The translations under genes were made by a program, and so were the position numbers. Below, piece by piece: positions 1 through 10,914 of a DNA stretch of 64,000 nt (positions within the stretch are counted from its first letter, which is position 1; each line of letters begins with the position of its first letter). The notes beneath the pieces were generated by a model. The model ran no database searches. It was given only the letters and a program-made list of their open reading frames with translations, and was not told the DNA's origin. Origin of the DNA: Craterostigma plantagineum (lineage: Eukaryota > Streptophyta > Magnoliopsida > Lamiales > Linderniaceae); the NCBI GenBank assembly GCA_027422505.1, contig JAPQWV010000123.1, positions 620,001 through 684,000 of the forward strand, read 5' to 3'.

Positions 1-74
1 GGACGTGAGAAGCACTTGGTATGTCGGCCTCGTCGTATGGAGAATCCACTATAGGTGTAGCAGTGTGTGACCGA

Positions 75-540
75 TGTAACGACCCTCCCATACCAGGCAT
101 CACTGTAGCATCGATCCCTATCGGGACACTTGGGGTTGGGCCAACCGCACTCCGACTGATAGTCTGGCCCCACTGTATCACCATTTAACCTTTCAGCGTG
201 CTTCGTCCTCGCTCACACGCACCCTGTGCAAACTTCCCAGGGGGTCACCCATCCCAAGATTACTTCAAGTCAAGCACGCTTAACTTTAAAGTTCTTTCGG
301 ATGGACTCCCGAAAAGGTAGGTCGACCTTGGTGATATGAGTAGTACTATCAATTCTCTTATACAATTCTTAGCCTGACACGCCCATACATTGTCAGTCTC
401 AGGATCCCCTCTCATTCGGGTGTTGGATCGGTTCATTCATGTACCCCTTCGCCTAGAAGCCTGCCAGGAGCCGCTCCTTGTCCGTGCACCTCTCTGGCAC
501 CGGCGATCACTCCCCGCCCTCATCGGCCCCGAGCGTCACA
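75..540 (-). repeat. 3' LTR of the miniature element
   Basis: 466-bp repeat, near-identical to 613-1078 and flanked on the left by the target duplication ACCGA (70-74). Related pieces of the same LTR occur at 23014-23048 and 54168-54371. Confidence 0.88.
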
Positions 541-612
541 TGCCCACCAGCTTCCGCCTGGTTCGTCCCCGAACCAACACCTTACTGCGAGAGGTTGTGC
601 TCTGATACCACC
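541..612 (-). other. Interior of the miniature element with primer-binding site
   Basis: 72 bp lying between the two LTRs. On the minus strand it opens with two bases and then TGGTATCAGAGC (599-610 on plus), the initiator-Met-tRNA-complementary primer site. Before the 3' LTR there is only a weak purine run (GGTGGGCA) where a polypurine tract should be. Nothing in it can encode a protein, so proteins would have to be supplied in trans. Confidence 0.85.
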
Positions 613-1078
613 TGTAACGACCCTCCCATACCAGGCATCACTGTAGCATCGATCCCTATCGGGACACTTGGGGTTGGGCCCACCACACTCCGACTGATAG
701 TCTGGCCCCACTGTATCACCATTTAACCTTTCAGCGTGCTTCGTCCTCGCTCACACGCACCCTGGGCAAACTTCCCAGGTGGTCACCCATCCCAAGATTA
801 CTTCAAGTCAAGCACGCTTAACTTTAAAGTTCTTTCGGATGGACTCCCGAAAAGGTAGGTCGACCTTGGTGATATGAGTAGTACTATCAATTCACTTATA
901 CAATTCTTAGCCTGACACGCCCATACATTGTCAGTCTCAGAATCCCCTCTCATTCGGGTGTTGGATCGGTTCATTCACGTACCCCTTCGCCTAGAAGCCT
1001 GCCAGGAGCCGCTCCTTGTCCGTGCACCTCTCTGGCACCGGCGATCACTCCCCGCCCTCATCGGCCCCGGGCATCACA
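613..1078 (-). repeat. 5' LTR of the miniature element
   Basis: 466-bp repeat matching 75-540, bounded on the right by ACCGA (1079-1083). It is placed as the 5' LTR because the primer-binding site abuts it on the interior side. Confidence 0.88.
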
Positions 1079-1366
1079 ACCGATATACTGACTCGAAGAG
1101 AGAGTCCAAATCGTCTAATGCAAGTCTCATTGCTTCTTCTGACGTTGAATTCGGAGTTGTTGCCATCTTCTGTTTGTTTTGTGCCAACACACCAGTGAAA
1201 ACAGGTTCTGAACTATTATATTCGGAAGCTATCTGGTTAGGTATGGGTCCTGAACTGAGGTGTGCAGGAGCCATTGGGCCGCCGGCAGAGGGTGGCCGGC
1301 GCCGCCGAGTCGCCGGAGCTCGCGACGACGCGCCCCAGACCATGTTGGGCAGCATGGCTATCGTCG

Positions 1367-2421
1367 TTAAGCACAGGTCCTGGACTGAAGTGACCAGAAG
1401 CCATATTCGCCACTTTGTGGAAAGTGACATTGTAGCTTTCTTTGATTGTGTGGTTGGACTTGATGTATACTCGGTACGCTTTCGAGGTTAAAGAATACCC
1501 GACGAAAGTGGCTTTCGAATGCTTTAGGGTCGAACTTAGCACGTTGCTCTTGGTCGTTCGCCACAAAGCACTTGCACCCGAAGACTTTAAAGAATGAGAT
1601 GTTGGGTACTCGTTTGTTGATAATTTCGTACGGAGTCTTGTCAAAGCGCTTGTGAACCACCGTCCTGTTTTGAGTGAAACATGTGGTATTTATCCTTCCG
1701 CCCAGAGAAAATGTGGAAGACCAGAGTGGATGAGCATCGTACGTGCGGCTTCCACTAGAGTTTTATTCTTTCGTTCGACTACCCCATTCTGTTGAGGAGT
1801 CTTGGCTGCTGAAAATTGTTGACTTATTCCAAGTTTATGAAAAACATCACTGAGACATCTGTTCTTGAACTCAGTGCCATTGTCTGTTCGAATGACTTGG
1901 ATAGTCTGCTGCAGCAAATTTTGAGTAGAGTTCACGAAATTGACGATCAAGTCCCCTGTCTCATCTTTTGTTCGGAGGAACCTTGTCCATGTGTAGCGAG
2001 AGTAGTCATCGACTATGACCAGCAGATACTTGCGTCCGTTTATACTCTGTTTTTTCATCGGGCCACAGAGGTCCATATGTAGCAGTTCCAGAGGACGTGA
2101 AGCAGAGTCCACTTGTTTGATATGATGAGATGCTCGCTTCATTTTTCTTAATTGGCACGCCGAACATTCATGCTCTATTTGTAAAGTTATATTTGGAAAC
2201 TTTTTCGTTGAGAGATGTTGAAGAGCTTTGATTTTGAGATGAGACATGCGTTGATGCCATAAGATGTTCCTCTGAATTACAGTCTGAGAGCTGAGGCAAA
2301 CAGCTGTCGAGGACCGCACGGATGTCAGGTTTATCGTGTATAGATTTGATTTCCGAAGTCCTTGAAGGTGTTCTGTGTCCTGACTATCCAAAATTCTGCA
2401 CCGGTCAACATGAAAGACCAC
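1367..2421 (-). pseudogene. Copia GAG-pre-integrase and integrase
   Basis: The piece 2421-1690 carries the GAG-pre-integrase region (WHQRMSHL, then a CSACQ zinc-binding pair) followed by a retroviral-type integrase core. The core shows VDDYSRYTW (first catalytic Asp), RTDNGTEF (second Asp) and QQNGVVERKN (catalytic Glu). The piece 1660-1367 in another frame continues the C-terminal part (VPNISFFKVFGCKCFVAN). Integrase inserts element cDNA into the genome. The best match inside the window is 7124-8160. The frame change near 1690 means it is broken. Confidence in the family is high; function is very unlikely. Confidence 0.88.
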
Positions 2422-2461
2422 CTGGAACCCTTTGTCACAGAACTAGCTTATGCTGAACAAT

Positions 2462-2653
2462 TTATGGTGGAGGCCTTCGACGTAGGAGACATCTTTTATA
2501 GTCAGATTCTCCAGAATGATATCCCCAAGTCCTAGAATCGGGGTTGAATCGATTTCCAAACCTGACTTTTCCATTCAGTCGTTCTTGATAGTTGCTCAGT
2601 AGCTCTTTATTTCCCGTCATGTGTGTGAAGCAACCAGAATCGAGGTACCACAC
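2462..2653 (-). pseudogene. Copia aspartic protease fragment
   Basis: The start of this 63-residue reading frame contains YLDSG followed by THMTG, the active-site region of copia polyprotein proteases, which cleave Gag-Pol. The same stretch opens the protease at 6767 in the plus-strand relative. The frame is lost after about 40 residues, and the link to the pre-integrase region (2421) needs a frameshift. It lies upstream of the integrase on the same strand, as expected. Confidence 0.75.
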
Positions 2654-2683
2654 ATGGTGGATCTCTTTTGACGAGGTGGATGC

Positions 2684-3034
2684 TGTAGAATATTATTTGT
2701 AATTGTGCTTGATTTCATTAGTTGTCCTTGTAATTAGGGGCTTTACTTATATTAGTCTTTAGATTAAGGACTAGTTAGATATTTATACCACGATTGTTGG
2801 TATAAATACTTGTAAATGAATTGAGCTGAATAGAGAAAGTTTAGAGAATTGATCCGAAGGGCTTGCAAATCGAATTCTAGAGAGAGAAACAACAGTAACT
2901 TTCTCACTCTAATTGAATTCTCTCTCGTGTTCTTACTTTGAGTTTTTCGATCGAATTCAATTGATCATCTAAATGATCGAATTGCTATGGTTTCTAGCCT
3001 AGGATCGTAGAGTTGTTAATCTGAGGACCTAACA
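2684..3034 (+). repeat. 5' LTR of the SIRE-like element (left edge approximate)
   Basis: Placed by its right end: CCTAACA ends at 3034, two bases before the primer site. A TATA box lies at 2801. The left edge is uncertain (2684-2710) because no partner LTR exists here to align it with. Confidence 0.6.
2801..2808 (+). promoter_or_regulatory. TATA box in the SIRE-like LTR
   Basis: TATAAATA about 230 bp before the primer-binding site, a normal place for the LTR promoter. Transcription would start roughly 30 bp downstream. Confidence 0.5.
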
Positions 3035-3036
3035 AT

Positions 3037-3048
3037 TGGTATCAGAGC
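3037..3048 (+). other. Primer-binding site (initiator Met tRNA)
   Basis: TGGTATCAGAGC, the standard plant copia primer site complementary to the 3' end of initiator Met tRNA, two bases after the LTR end. Confidence 0.88.
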
Positions 3049-4112
3049 AGATTCGTTCTGTTTTGAATCGTAAATTGTTAGAATTGGATCGAAATTTTAT
3101 TTCGAACACTGTTCCATCGAAGAACAGATTTGGCGCGAAAAGTTTTTCGATCCAATAGCTTAATTCTGTGCTTAATTGACTTGAATTTGATGTTTCTGTG
3201 CTCAGTTAAGTGCTAAATGTTGATTACGATCAAATCTGTAGCTGTTTGAACGTCGAATTGAGGATTAACTTGATTCTGGAATTTTACTGTTGACGAAGAA
3301 CATGAAGAACACGTTCTGATTTTGATCAAATCCTATATAGTTTGCTTCATAACGTGTTTAATTGTTTGTTCGTGCGTGATTAGTACTTGATTGCGAGCGA
3401 TTACCTGAAATTTCACTGTCTAATTCTTATTTTTGCTCGAATTTGTGTTAATCGTATTCTGTGAATTTTTCTCGATTGTCCTAATTTTTCTCGCTAGGGT
3501 TTGCAATCGGATTAGTTTCTCGATCGACAAACTTGGCGCGAAAATTTTTCTCGGTCAGAATACGAAGTCAGCGCTAGAATCGTCATTAGCAGAAACGATT
3601 TTAGTTAGAAATATTTCTCGAGCATTATTCAGCGAAAACCTTTTTCGAGAGAGACTAATTTTGACTTGGCATGCGTAAAAACTTTCTCTCGACAAACTTT
3701 TTCGGTCAAACACTTAACGTTTGACCAGGCGAAAATCATTTACCCGCGAGAAACTTTTCTAGTCAACAGATTTATTTTGACTTGTCGAGAAACTTACTAA
3801 CGTACTGTTTCTTTACGATCGAAATAAATTCACGATCAAGAAATTTTTCTCGACCAAATGATTTTAAGCAATTTTTCTCGCTCGTAAAATATCTCGCTGA
3901 CAAAATTTCTCGCACGAGAACAGTAAATACATTCTATATCGACGAAATTAATTTCGATCAAACTTTAAAGATTGAATCGAAAATAATTGTCGATCTAATT
4001 TTCGAATCAAACGCTACTAGCTAATTTTGTCACTTGTGAAGAACTTTATATCATTTTCATCCTTCAAAACAATCAACGAAGATCCTTCAACAACTCGAAC
4101 AGTACAAATCAA
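3049..4112 (+). other. Untranslated leader with repeated TTTCTCG words
   Basis: About 1.06 kb of AT-rich DNA between primer site and gag. From about 3420 it is crowded with short words such as TTTTTCTCG, CTCGATCGA and CGCGAAAAT. The same vocabulary fills 12340-13830. No gene is seen. Confidence 0.55.
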
Positions 4113-5484
4113 ACATGGATGCTCACTCGGAAATGACAACCGTCCGCCGATCTTGCAAAGAGGCGAATACACAGTGTGGAGAAGCCACTTCATGAATTTC
4201 ATAGCTTTAAAAGATCAAGCCGAAAATCTACTGCAGTCCCTTGAAGAGGGACCGACACAGTTCTGGGTTCATGTGCCCAGGGACGAATCAGCTACTCCAG
4301 TAATTCCAGCTTCTAGGCGACTAAAGGAGCCTAGAGAATACTCTCTGGAGGAAAGAGCTCGAGCTAAGGCTGATCTAGTAGCCATGAATACCCTTATGCA
4401 GGGGATCCCCAACGATTATACAGACAAATCGACAGCCTTTCATCGGCTAAGGGGATGTGGGATGAGCTGCATAGGATGATGCAAAGGACGGAAGTAGGCA
4501 TAAAGGCCAAGAAGGCAAACATTCTCACTGCATACGACTCCTTCAAAGCTAAGCCGGAGGAGAGCCTATACGAAATCTACCAACATTACCTCACTCTTCT
4601 CAACGAGATGAGGAAGATAGAAATAACAAAGACAAACATGGAAACAAACATGAGATTTTTATCTTCTCTGCCCACGGAATGGAAGAAAATATCCACACAA
4701 ATACGACAAAATAAAGATCTCGAAGAGTTGGATGTCCATGACATGTTCGATAATCTAGCTCAACATGAGGATGATATCCGAGAGATTATCAAAGAGCATA
4801 ATAGCAAACAAACCGATGGCACGGTTGCCTTAGTCTCGGAGAAGAGGAGCACAAAATCAAGAAAAGAAAAGATCGTTAGGCCACCTTCATCATCGGAGTC
4901 GGAAGATGAATCGGACTGCGACATAGAGCCGAACATGAAAGCCCGTGGAAAGCAGTTAGCTCTCATAGGATAAATGATGAGAAAGTACTTCAAGAAGAAG
5001 TCTTCAACCTCGGCCAACAGACTTCGACTACAAGCTCCAGAAACAAAGAACGTGCTCCGGAGAGTTCCGAGGTCAAGAACCCCAAAGAGACTAACAAATG
5101 CTTTAATTGTGGCAAAGCAGGTCACTTCGCCAGAGAGTGCACTCTCCCGAAGAAGAGAGATGCAAACTACCACTCCAGGAAGCTTCAATTGACAAAACAA
5201 AAAGAAGCTGGAGTAGCTCTCATGGCCGAGCAGGACCAATGGCTCGAGGACACGTCGAGCTCCGAAGAAGAGAACTTAGCCCTCATGGCTCGTCTCGACA
5301 ACAAATGGATGCCGAAACATCCACTCGTACGGACGAAGGCAACGCATCCACGTCTTCAGATGAGGTAGTCTCTCACTCCACATTATTGACCATGTTAGAT
5401 TTGTATCAATTAGCATACACTAACATGAAACATGAGCAGAAAAGTGTTAAACAAGTAGAGATCAAACTTGAGAGAGCTCAGTAG
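4113..5484 (+). pseudogene. Copia Gag (capsid region and CCHC zinc knuckle)
   Basis: Gag is the structural protein that packages the element RNA. The start is placed at the ATG at 4113, matching the MDA-type start of SIRE Gags; reaching the RPPILQRGEY segment from it needs a frame change. Later pieces (4455-4973) are helical and contain a PEESLYEIYQ segment typical of plant copia capsids. A complete C-x2-C-x4-H-x4-C knuckle (KCFNCGKAGHFAREC) is encoded at about 5099-5140. At least three frame changes and several stops separate the pieces, so it is non-functional. The knuckle residues themselves are intact. Confidence 0.8.
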
Positions 5485-5581
5485 AAGATAAATAGTCTCG
5501 AATCAGACCTTAGAAGTTAATCAGACCTTAGAAGCTCAAATTCGAGAGACTAGTCAACCTCCTTTAGGACAGCATAGTGAT

Positions 5582-6169
5582 AAAGTCAAAGAATTAGAAG
5601 ATAGGCTAGCAAATAACTACAGTTGTTTGGTTAGAAATCTCAACGAGAAAGCCACCTTAAATTGTAGGATAACCGAAGCTACCACTAAGATCATTAACTT
5701 AGAAGCTGAATTAGAAATATCTAACGCTAAGGTTAGTGAGCTTAGTAAGGATCTAGACGCCTGTCGAGCAGCCAAACTGACGGTAGAAAATAATTATGCA
5801 CTCCTAAGTGAGGAACGCAGGAAGCTGTATGCGGTTAATTATCAAAATTCTCTCTACAAACCCCCTATCATAAAACAGATAGAGGAGTCACAGGCGAAAC
5901 TAGACAAAGAAAGAGAGAATTTCGAAGCTGAAAAGAAAAAATTCTATAAGGAGATGGAAAATCTCAAGGCTTCCTCGTCCTCCCAAACTATCTCACACGC
6001 TATAATAAAAAGCGTGAAAACAGAAAAATCGCCTTCGAAAGATCAAAAGAGCATTATTAATTCTGTTAAAAGTGCTAAGACTAACTTTACTTCACCTACG
6101 TCCACAGGGAGCGTAAAGCCAGCACCCACTACGAAGGCGAGAGTGTCTAGTCCTAAAATAAAGAACTAG
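5582..6169 (+). pseudogene. Gag C-terminal coiled-coil region
   Basis: From KVKELEDRL at 5587 the reading frame gives about 190 residues rich in Glu, Lys and Leu with heptad-like spacing, then a Ser/Lys/Thr-rich basic tail. Long coiled coils after the zinc knuckle are known in SIRE-type Gags. The same region occurs on the minus strand at 39774-39986 and 29462-29926. Compared with that copy, this one lacks about 120 residues between the first coiled-coil block and the PPI segment. The frame closes at 6169; a basic stretch continues in broken frames to about 6750. Confidence 0.7.
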
Positions 6170-6763
6170 CTAGTAGATTTAAATGTTTCTGAACATGTTA
6201 TTCCTTCTGTCAAAATAAAAGACACTCATAGTAATAAAAGAGTCATTTCTACGTTCAAAATAATTGCTTCTACGTGCTCACTTAACCCCATCACCTATAG
6301 AAGCGAAAATCCCGAAACAGGCTCTACATCGAAAATTACTAGTAATCATTCTGAAACAAATGCCAAAAGGAAAAAATCGTAGGAAACAAGATCCAGCCAT
6401 AAAGAAAGCATATGGCGCCGTAAATGACTGTACTCACCTAAGCACCTTACGAGACTATCGCAAGAAAAGATCTTTTCCTCAGTCAAACCTTCCAAGGAAT
6501 TTGTACGAGCTGAAATTAACCTTCCCTGTAAGGTTCATCCCAAATGGGTTCCTAAATGTCCGCCTAGGACGACAAAAGCCAAAAGGGCCAAGTCTCCTAC
6601 AGAGGCAAAACCCAAACTCACCTCTCCAAAAGTGCAATGGGTTATTAAGACTCTTCCAGAAATAGATTTAGGAGTCATATCTGAACCTAAAATCAAATCT
6701 GCTAATCTGAGAGGACTCATGCTTAAGTGGGTACCTAAAGCTCTCTAAATTGTTTTTGCAGAT

Positions 6764-6960
6764 CCATCATGTGTGGTACCTCGACTCTGGTTGCTCCACA
6801 CACATGACTGGTAAACAAGAGCTGTTGAGCAACTACAAAGACCGACCAAATGGCAAAGTCAGATTTGGGAACAACGATTCAGCCCCGATTCTATGATTTG
6901 GGGATATCATTTTGGAGAATCTGATCATCAAAGATGTCTCATAACTTGTTCAGCATAGGC
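6764..6960 (+). pseudogene. Copia aspartic protease
   Basis: A reading frame beginning HVWYLDSG, with THMTG a few residues later, gives the active-site Asp-Ser-Gly of the copia protease. An in-frame TGA near 6895 and further stops break it, and its frame differs from the integrase that follows at 7124. It matches the minus-strand copy at 2462-2660. A pyrimidine-rich stretch ending TTTTTGCAG just upstream looks like a splice acceptor, but use is not known. Confidence 0.72.
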
Positions 6961-7123
6961 CAATTCCGTGACAAAGGCTTTTAGGTGGTCTTCCATGCTG
7001 ACCGATGTAGAATTTTGGATAGTCAGGACACAGAACTCCTTCAAGGACTCCGAAAATCCAATCTTTACACGATCAACCTGACGTCCGTGCGGCCATCGAC
7101 AGCTGTATGCCTCATTTCTCAGA

Positions 7124-8180
7124 TTGATACAGAGGAACAGCTTATGGCATCAACGACTGTCTCATCTAAACATGAAAGCTCTCCAACGTCTTTCTACGAA
7201 AAAGTTGGTCTACGGTCTTCCAACTATACAACTACAAAGGGAGCATCATTGTTCGGCATGTCACCTAGGAAAAATGAAGCGAGCATCTCATCACGTCAAG
7301 CAAATTGCGTCTACTTCTCGACCATTGGAACTAATTCACATGGATCTCTATGGTCCGATGCAGACTCAGAGTATCAATGGAAGAAAGTATGTCCTAGTGA
7401 TTGTAGATGACCATTCTCGCTACACGTGGACAAAGTTCCTCCGAACGAAAGATGAGACCGGTGACTTGATAATCAATTTTGTGAACACAACTCAAAAACT
7501 GTTGCAACAGACTATTGAAGTTGTTCGAACAGACAACGGAACTGAGTTCAAAAACAACCACCTCGGTGATTTTTATCAAAAGCTTGGAATAAGTCAACAA
7601 TTTTCAGCCGCCAAAACACCTCAGCAAAATGGGGTCGTCGAAAGGAAAAATCGAACACTAGTGGAAGCAGCTCGTACAATGCTGATCCAGTCAGGACTTC
7701 CACACTTTCTATGGGCTGAAGCAGTCAATACCGCTTGTTTTACTGAAAACAGGACGGTGGTTCACAAACGGTTCAACAGACTCCGTACGAGATTGTGAAT
7801 AATAGAGTGCCCAATATCTCTTTCTTTAAAGTCTTCGGGTGCAAGTGCTTTGTGGCGAACGACCGAGAACAACGTGCAAAGTTCGACCCTAAAGCATTCG
7901 AAGCTACATTTGTCGGGTATTCTTCAACTTCAAAAGCGTACCGAGTATACCTCAAGTCCAACCGAACTATTATGGAAAGCTATAATGTCACTTTTCACGA
8001 AGTGGCAGAGATGGCTTCTGGTCAACTCAGTCCAGGACCCGTGCCTAACCCGATGGCTTCTGGTCAACTCAGTCCAGGACCCGTGCCTAACCCGATGGCT
8101 TCTGGTCAACTCAGTCCAGGACCCGTGCCTAAGCCGATGGTTCCTGCTCAAATCAGTTCAGGACCCATGCTCAACCCGAT
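7124..8180 (+). pseudogene. Copia GAG-pre-integrase and integrase
   Basis: The 7124-7798 piece (224 residues) has WHQRLSHL and CSACH (pre-integrase zinc-binding residues). The integrase catalytic triad follows: Asp in IVDDHSRYTW, Asp in VVRTDNGTEF and Glu in QQNGVVERKN. The 7795-8295 piece continues with the C-terminal domain (FFKVFGCKCFVA) and runs into 14-residue tandem repeats. The frame changes near 7795. The core alone would be intact, but the polyprotein is broken upstream and downstream. Very similar to the minus-strand copy at 1367-2421. Confidence 0.88.
8011..8178 (+). repeat. Four tandem 42-bp repeats inside pol
   Basis: Units at 8011-8052, 8053-8094, 8095-8136 and 8137-8178. The first two are identical, the third differs by one base, the fourth is diverged. 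42 bp is 14 codons, so each unit adds MASGQLSPGPVPNP and keeps frame. It lies in the flexible linker between integrase and RT. The minus-strand relative (1079-1400) has units of the same type. Confidence 0.93.
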
Positions 8181-8219
8181 GGCTTCTGAAGACAACATTT
8201 CAGAACCCGTAACACTGGT

Positions 8220-9390
8220 GTGTTGGCACAAAACCAACAGAAGATGGCAACAACATCAAAGTCAATGTCAGACGAAGCAACGAGACTTGCAATAGACGAC
8301 TTGGAATCTCCCTTCGAACCAGTATATCGGTCATGCACCACTGCACCTACAGTGGATTCTCCTCCGTTCGAGACCGACGTACCAAGTTCATCTCACACCT
8401 CTACCCCACCCGATTTAGATTTGCCACAGAATACCGAAGAACCTACAGTGGTCCTCCATGAAGTATCATCAGAGACGATCGATCCAAGTGCAGAATTGGA
8501 ACTTCCTCAGACAAATGATCAATCGGAGACTATAGGCAATCTAGATCCACAGATGGCTGACGCATCTGCTACAGCCTTGCCTCATGAGCGCAAGTGGACT
8601 AGAGGTCACCCGATCGATCAGATAATTGGCGATCCTTCGGATGGTGTGAGGACACGTCATCAACACAGTCTTTTCAGTTGCTTCCTGAGCCAAAATGACC
8701 CTACCAAAGTAGCAGAAGCACTTCGAGACTCGGATTGGACAATTGCAATGCAAGAGGAAATCAATCAATTCGAACGTCTTCAAGTGTGGACCTTGGTACC
8801 CCGTCCACATGGGAAAACAGTGGTCGGAACTAAATGGGTTTTAGAAAAATGAAGATGGTGAAGTGATCCGAAACAAAGCAAGGCTAATAGCTAAGGGATA
8901 CAATCAACAGGAAGGCATCGACTACGACGAGACTTATGCTCCTGTTGCCCGTATCGAAGCTATCCGCCTCTGCTGGCTTATGCGGCTCAGAAAGACTTCA
9001 AAGTCTATCAGATGGATGTTAAAACTGCTTTTCTCAACGGCGTGTTAAAAGAAGAAGTCTACCTCGCTCAGCCGGAAGGTTTCGTTGATCAAGAACATCC
9101 CGATCATGTCTATCGTTTGGACAAAGCTCTCTATGGACTAAAACAAGCCCCACGTGCTTGGTACGATGTCTTGAGTGATTTCCTCGTGAAGTCTGGATTC
9201 ATACGAGGAACGATAGCCACAACCCTCTTCATTAAATGGCATGACAAAGATCTGATGGTCGTCCAAGTATACGTCGACGACATCATCTTCGGATCAACAA
9301 ATCCTCGGCTCTGCAAGAAGTTTGGAGATCTCATGAAGAGCAAATTCGAAATGAGTCACATGGGAGAGTTCAATTTTTCTTAGGCCTTCA
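8220..9390 (+). pseudogene. Copia reverse transcriptase (with linker)
   Basis: Residues from about 8690 show the RT start (WTIAMQEEINQFERLQVWTL), then [20 protein letters not shown] after 8875, DVKTAFLNG at 9015, [12 protein letters not shown] at 9130 and the catalytic box YVDDIIFG at about 9272. RT copies element RNA into DNA. The frame is lost near 8850, near 8975 and at 9383, so at least three lesions are present. The 8220-8690 part is a Pro/Ser/Thr-rich linker. All expected RT blocks are recognisable and the YVDD box is intact. Confidence 0.88.
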
Positions 9391-10191
9391 GGTCAGACAG
9401 CTCAATGATGGAATTTTCATCAGTCAAACAAAATACATCAAGGATATTCTGAAGAAGTTTCATCAAGACCAGAGCAAGCCTCTCAGCACTCCTATGTCAC
9501 CAAGCTGCAAGTTGGATGCCGATCCCTCTGGTAAACCGGTCGACATCAAACGATATCGCAGTATCATTGGATCTCTTCTCTACCTCACTTCGAGCCGGCC
9601 GGATATTATGTTTGCCACCTGCTTGTGTGCCCGTTTTCAAGCCGAACCCAAAGAATCCCATATGCTCGCGGTCAAAAGAATTTTACGCTACCTTAAGGGC
9701 ACCTCTACCCTTGGCCTATGGTATCCAAAGGGTACGAATTTCAAACTTATCGGCTACACTGACGCTGACTATGCAGGTTGCCTAATAGACAGATAAAGCA
9801 CGTCCGGTGGCGCTCAATTTCTAGGTGAAAAGCTGGTCTGTTGGTCATCCAAAAAGCAGAACTGTGTGTCCACTTCTAGCTGCCACCAGCTGTTGCTCAC
9901 AGATGCTGTGGATGCGGACACAGCTTCGCGACTATGGGTACAATCTAACTAATATACCCATAATAGTGATAGTCAGAGTGCCATTGCCATTACTTGCATT
10001 CCTGTTCATCATTCACGCACAAAACACATAGACATTAGATATAATTTTATCAAAGATCACGTAGAAAAAGGCACAATAGAGATGTACTTTGTGAACACGG
10101 AGTTTCAACTAGCCGACATTTTCACCATGGCTTTGGATGAGAAATGATTCCAATTCCTTGTCGGAAAATTAGGCATGTTGAATCTTCCGTA
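9391..10191 (+). pseudogene. Copia RT C-terminus and RNase H
   Basis: Reads through SIIGSLLYLTSSRPDI and the RNase H start (TDADYAGC). A TAA lies inside DR-STSGG at about 9794, where other copies have DRKSTSGG. Further on, HSRTKHIDIRY and the terminal LADIFT-ALDEK block can be followed to GKLGML at about 10175. RNase H removes the RNA strand during replication. Multiple stops and shifts after 9790 show decay. The end of the polyprotein is placed at about 10191. Confidence 0.82.
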
Positions 10192-10280
10192 ATATGTGCA
10201 TTACCTGATCTTCTGTGCTATCACATGATCTATTCTATGTGTTTTCTATGCTTATTTGTCCTTATCTTGCGTGATAAAAA

Positions 10281-10345
10281 TAAAATAATAATAATAATAA
10301 TAATTATAATAATAATAATAATAATAATAAAATATATATAATATA
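10281..10345. repeat. (AAT)n microsatellite
   Basis: About 65 bp of AAT/ATA repeats followed by AT dinucleotides, just after the copia pol stop region. Confidence 0.95.
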
Positions 10346-10914
10346 ATGGGGTATGACGAAATTCTTTAGGATGCTTTGATCTAAAGTCACTTAGAATTTT
10401 ACCCCGACATGCGATCGAACTAATTGCTTAATTGTCAGTCTAAGTCGCATCCTTGTGTCAAAAAGGTCATTTGATTGTTCCACTAGACACAAAGTCACTT
10501 TACATGCGTAAGGATTCAAGCCTTGTTCTTTTTTCTTTCTTTGAATCTACTTCTCGAGTGAGTCACACATCAATTACTTGTCTTACCTAGTGATTCCTGG
10601 TTTCATACTCACCTTGCGTCAGATCGTTAGGAAAATGAAGGGAGCTTAGGATATTTCTCACTCGGTCTTATATAATTTTTCCCCCACACTTTCCCTTAGT
10701 CATCCACTTTGAGCCTTCTCCGACGTCCTTTTCTTCATTTGAAACACATTTCCAGCTTTCAACCGAATTCTATATTCTTTGAATGGTTGTTCAAACAAGA
10801 AAAGGAGGGGGAGATAACAAATGAAAAGTAGGATGATGACAAAAGAAGGCATTGCTCAACCCGCAAATACCAAAGGAATCGACCTTCCGACTACCTTGTA
10901 GAAAGTGGCATGGT

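Larger units (their letters stand above)
75..1078 (-). mobile_element. Miniature LTR retroelement with a 72-bp interior (TRIM-like)
   Basis: Two direct repeats of 466 bp (75-540 and 613-1078) enclose 72 bp. On the minus strand each repeat starts TGTGA and ends TTACA. A primer-binding site, TGGTATCAGAGC (plus strand 599-610), lies 2 bp inside the right-hand repeat, so that repeat is the 5' LTR. The 5-bp target duplication ACCGA is exact (70-74 and 1079-1083). The repeats differ at only about ten positions by eye, so insertion is recent. The interior has no coding capacity and only a weak purine run before the 3' LTR. Short ORFs inside the LTRs are not genes. Confidence 0.9.
1..2683 (-). mobile_element. 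SIRE-like copia fragment, minus strand, split by a small LTR element
   Basis: Reading the minus strand from 2660 down, the order is aspartic protease, GAG-pre-integrase, integrase core, integrase tail, then the linker before RT. This is the Ty1/copia order. The DNA is close to the plus-strand element at 6770-8400, so both belong to one family. The copy is split by the element at 75-1078: bases 1-74 continue the linker that stops at 1079, as shown by alignment with 8285-8400. RT and RNase H would lie off the left edge. The right end abuts the LTR starting near 2684. Several frames are needed to read it, so it is not functional. Confidence 0.85.

Noticed and set aside
599..610. tRNA-like matches (TGGTATCAGAGC) here and at 3037, 32007 and 42776
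   Set aside because: These 12-bp matches are primer-binding sites next to LTRs; no cloverleaf surrounds them, so they are not tRNA genes.
390..1491. Open frames in the 75-1078 repeat and running out of it (up to 187 codons)
   Set aside because: They lie in or start from LTR copies, appear twice because the LTR is duplicated, and have no protein family features.
10144..10341. 65-codon frame ending in poly-isoleucine
   Set aside because: It is the read-through of the RNase H tail in the wrong frame into the AAT microsatellite.
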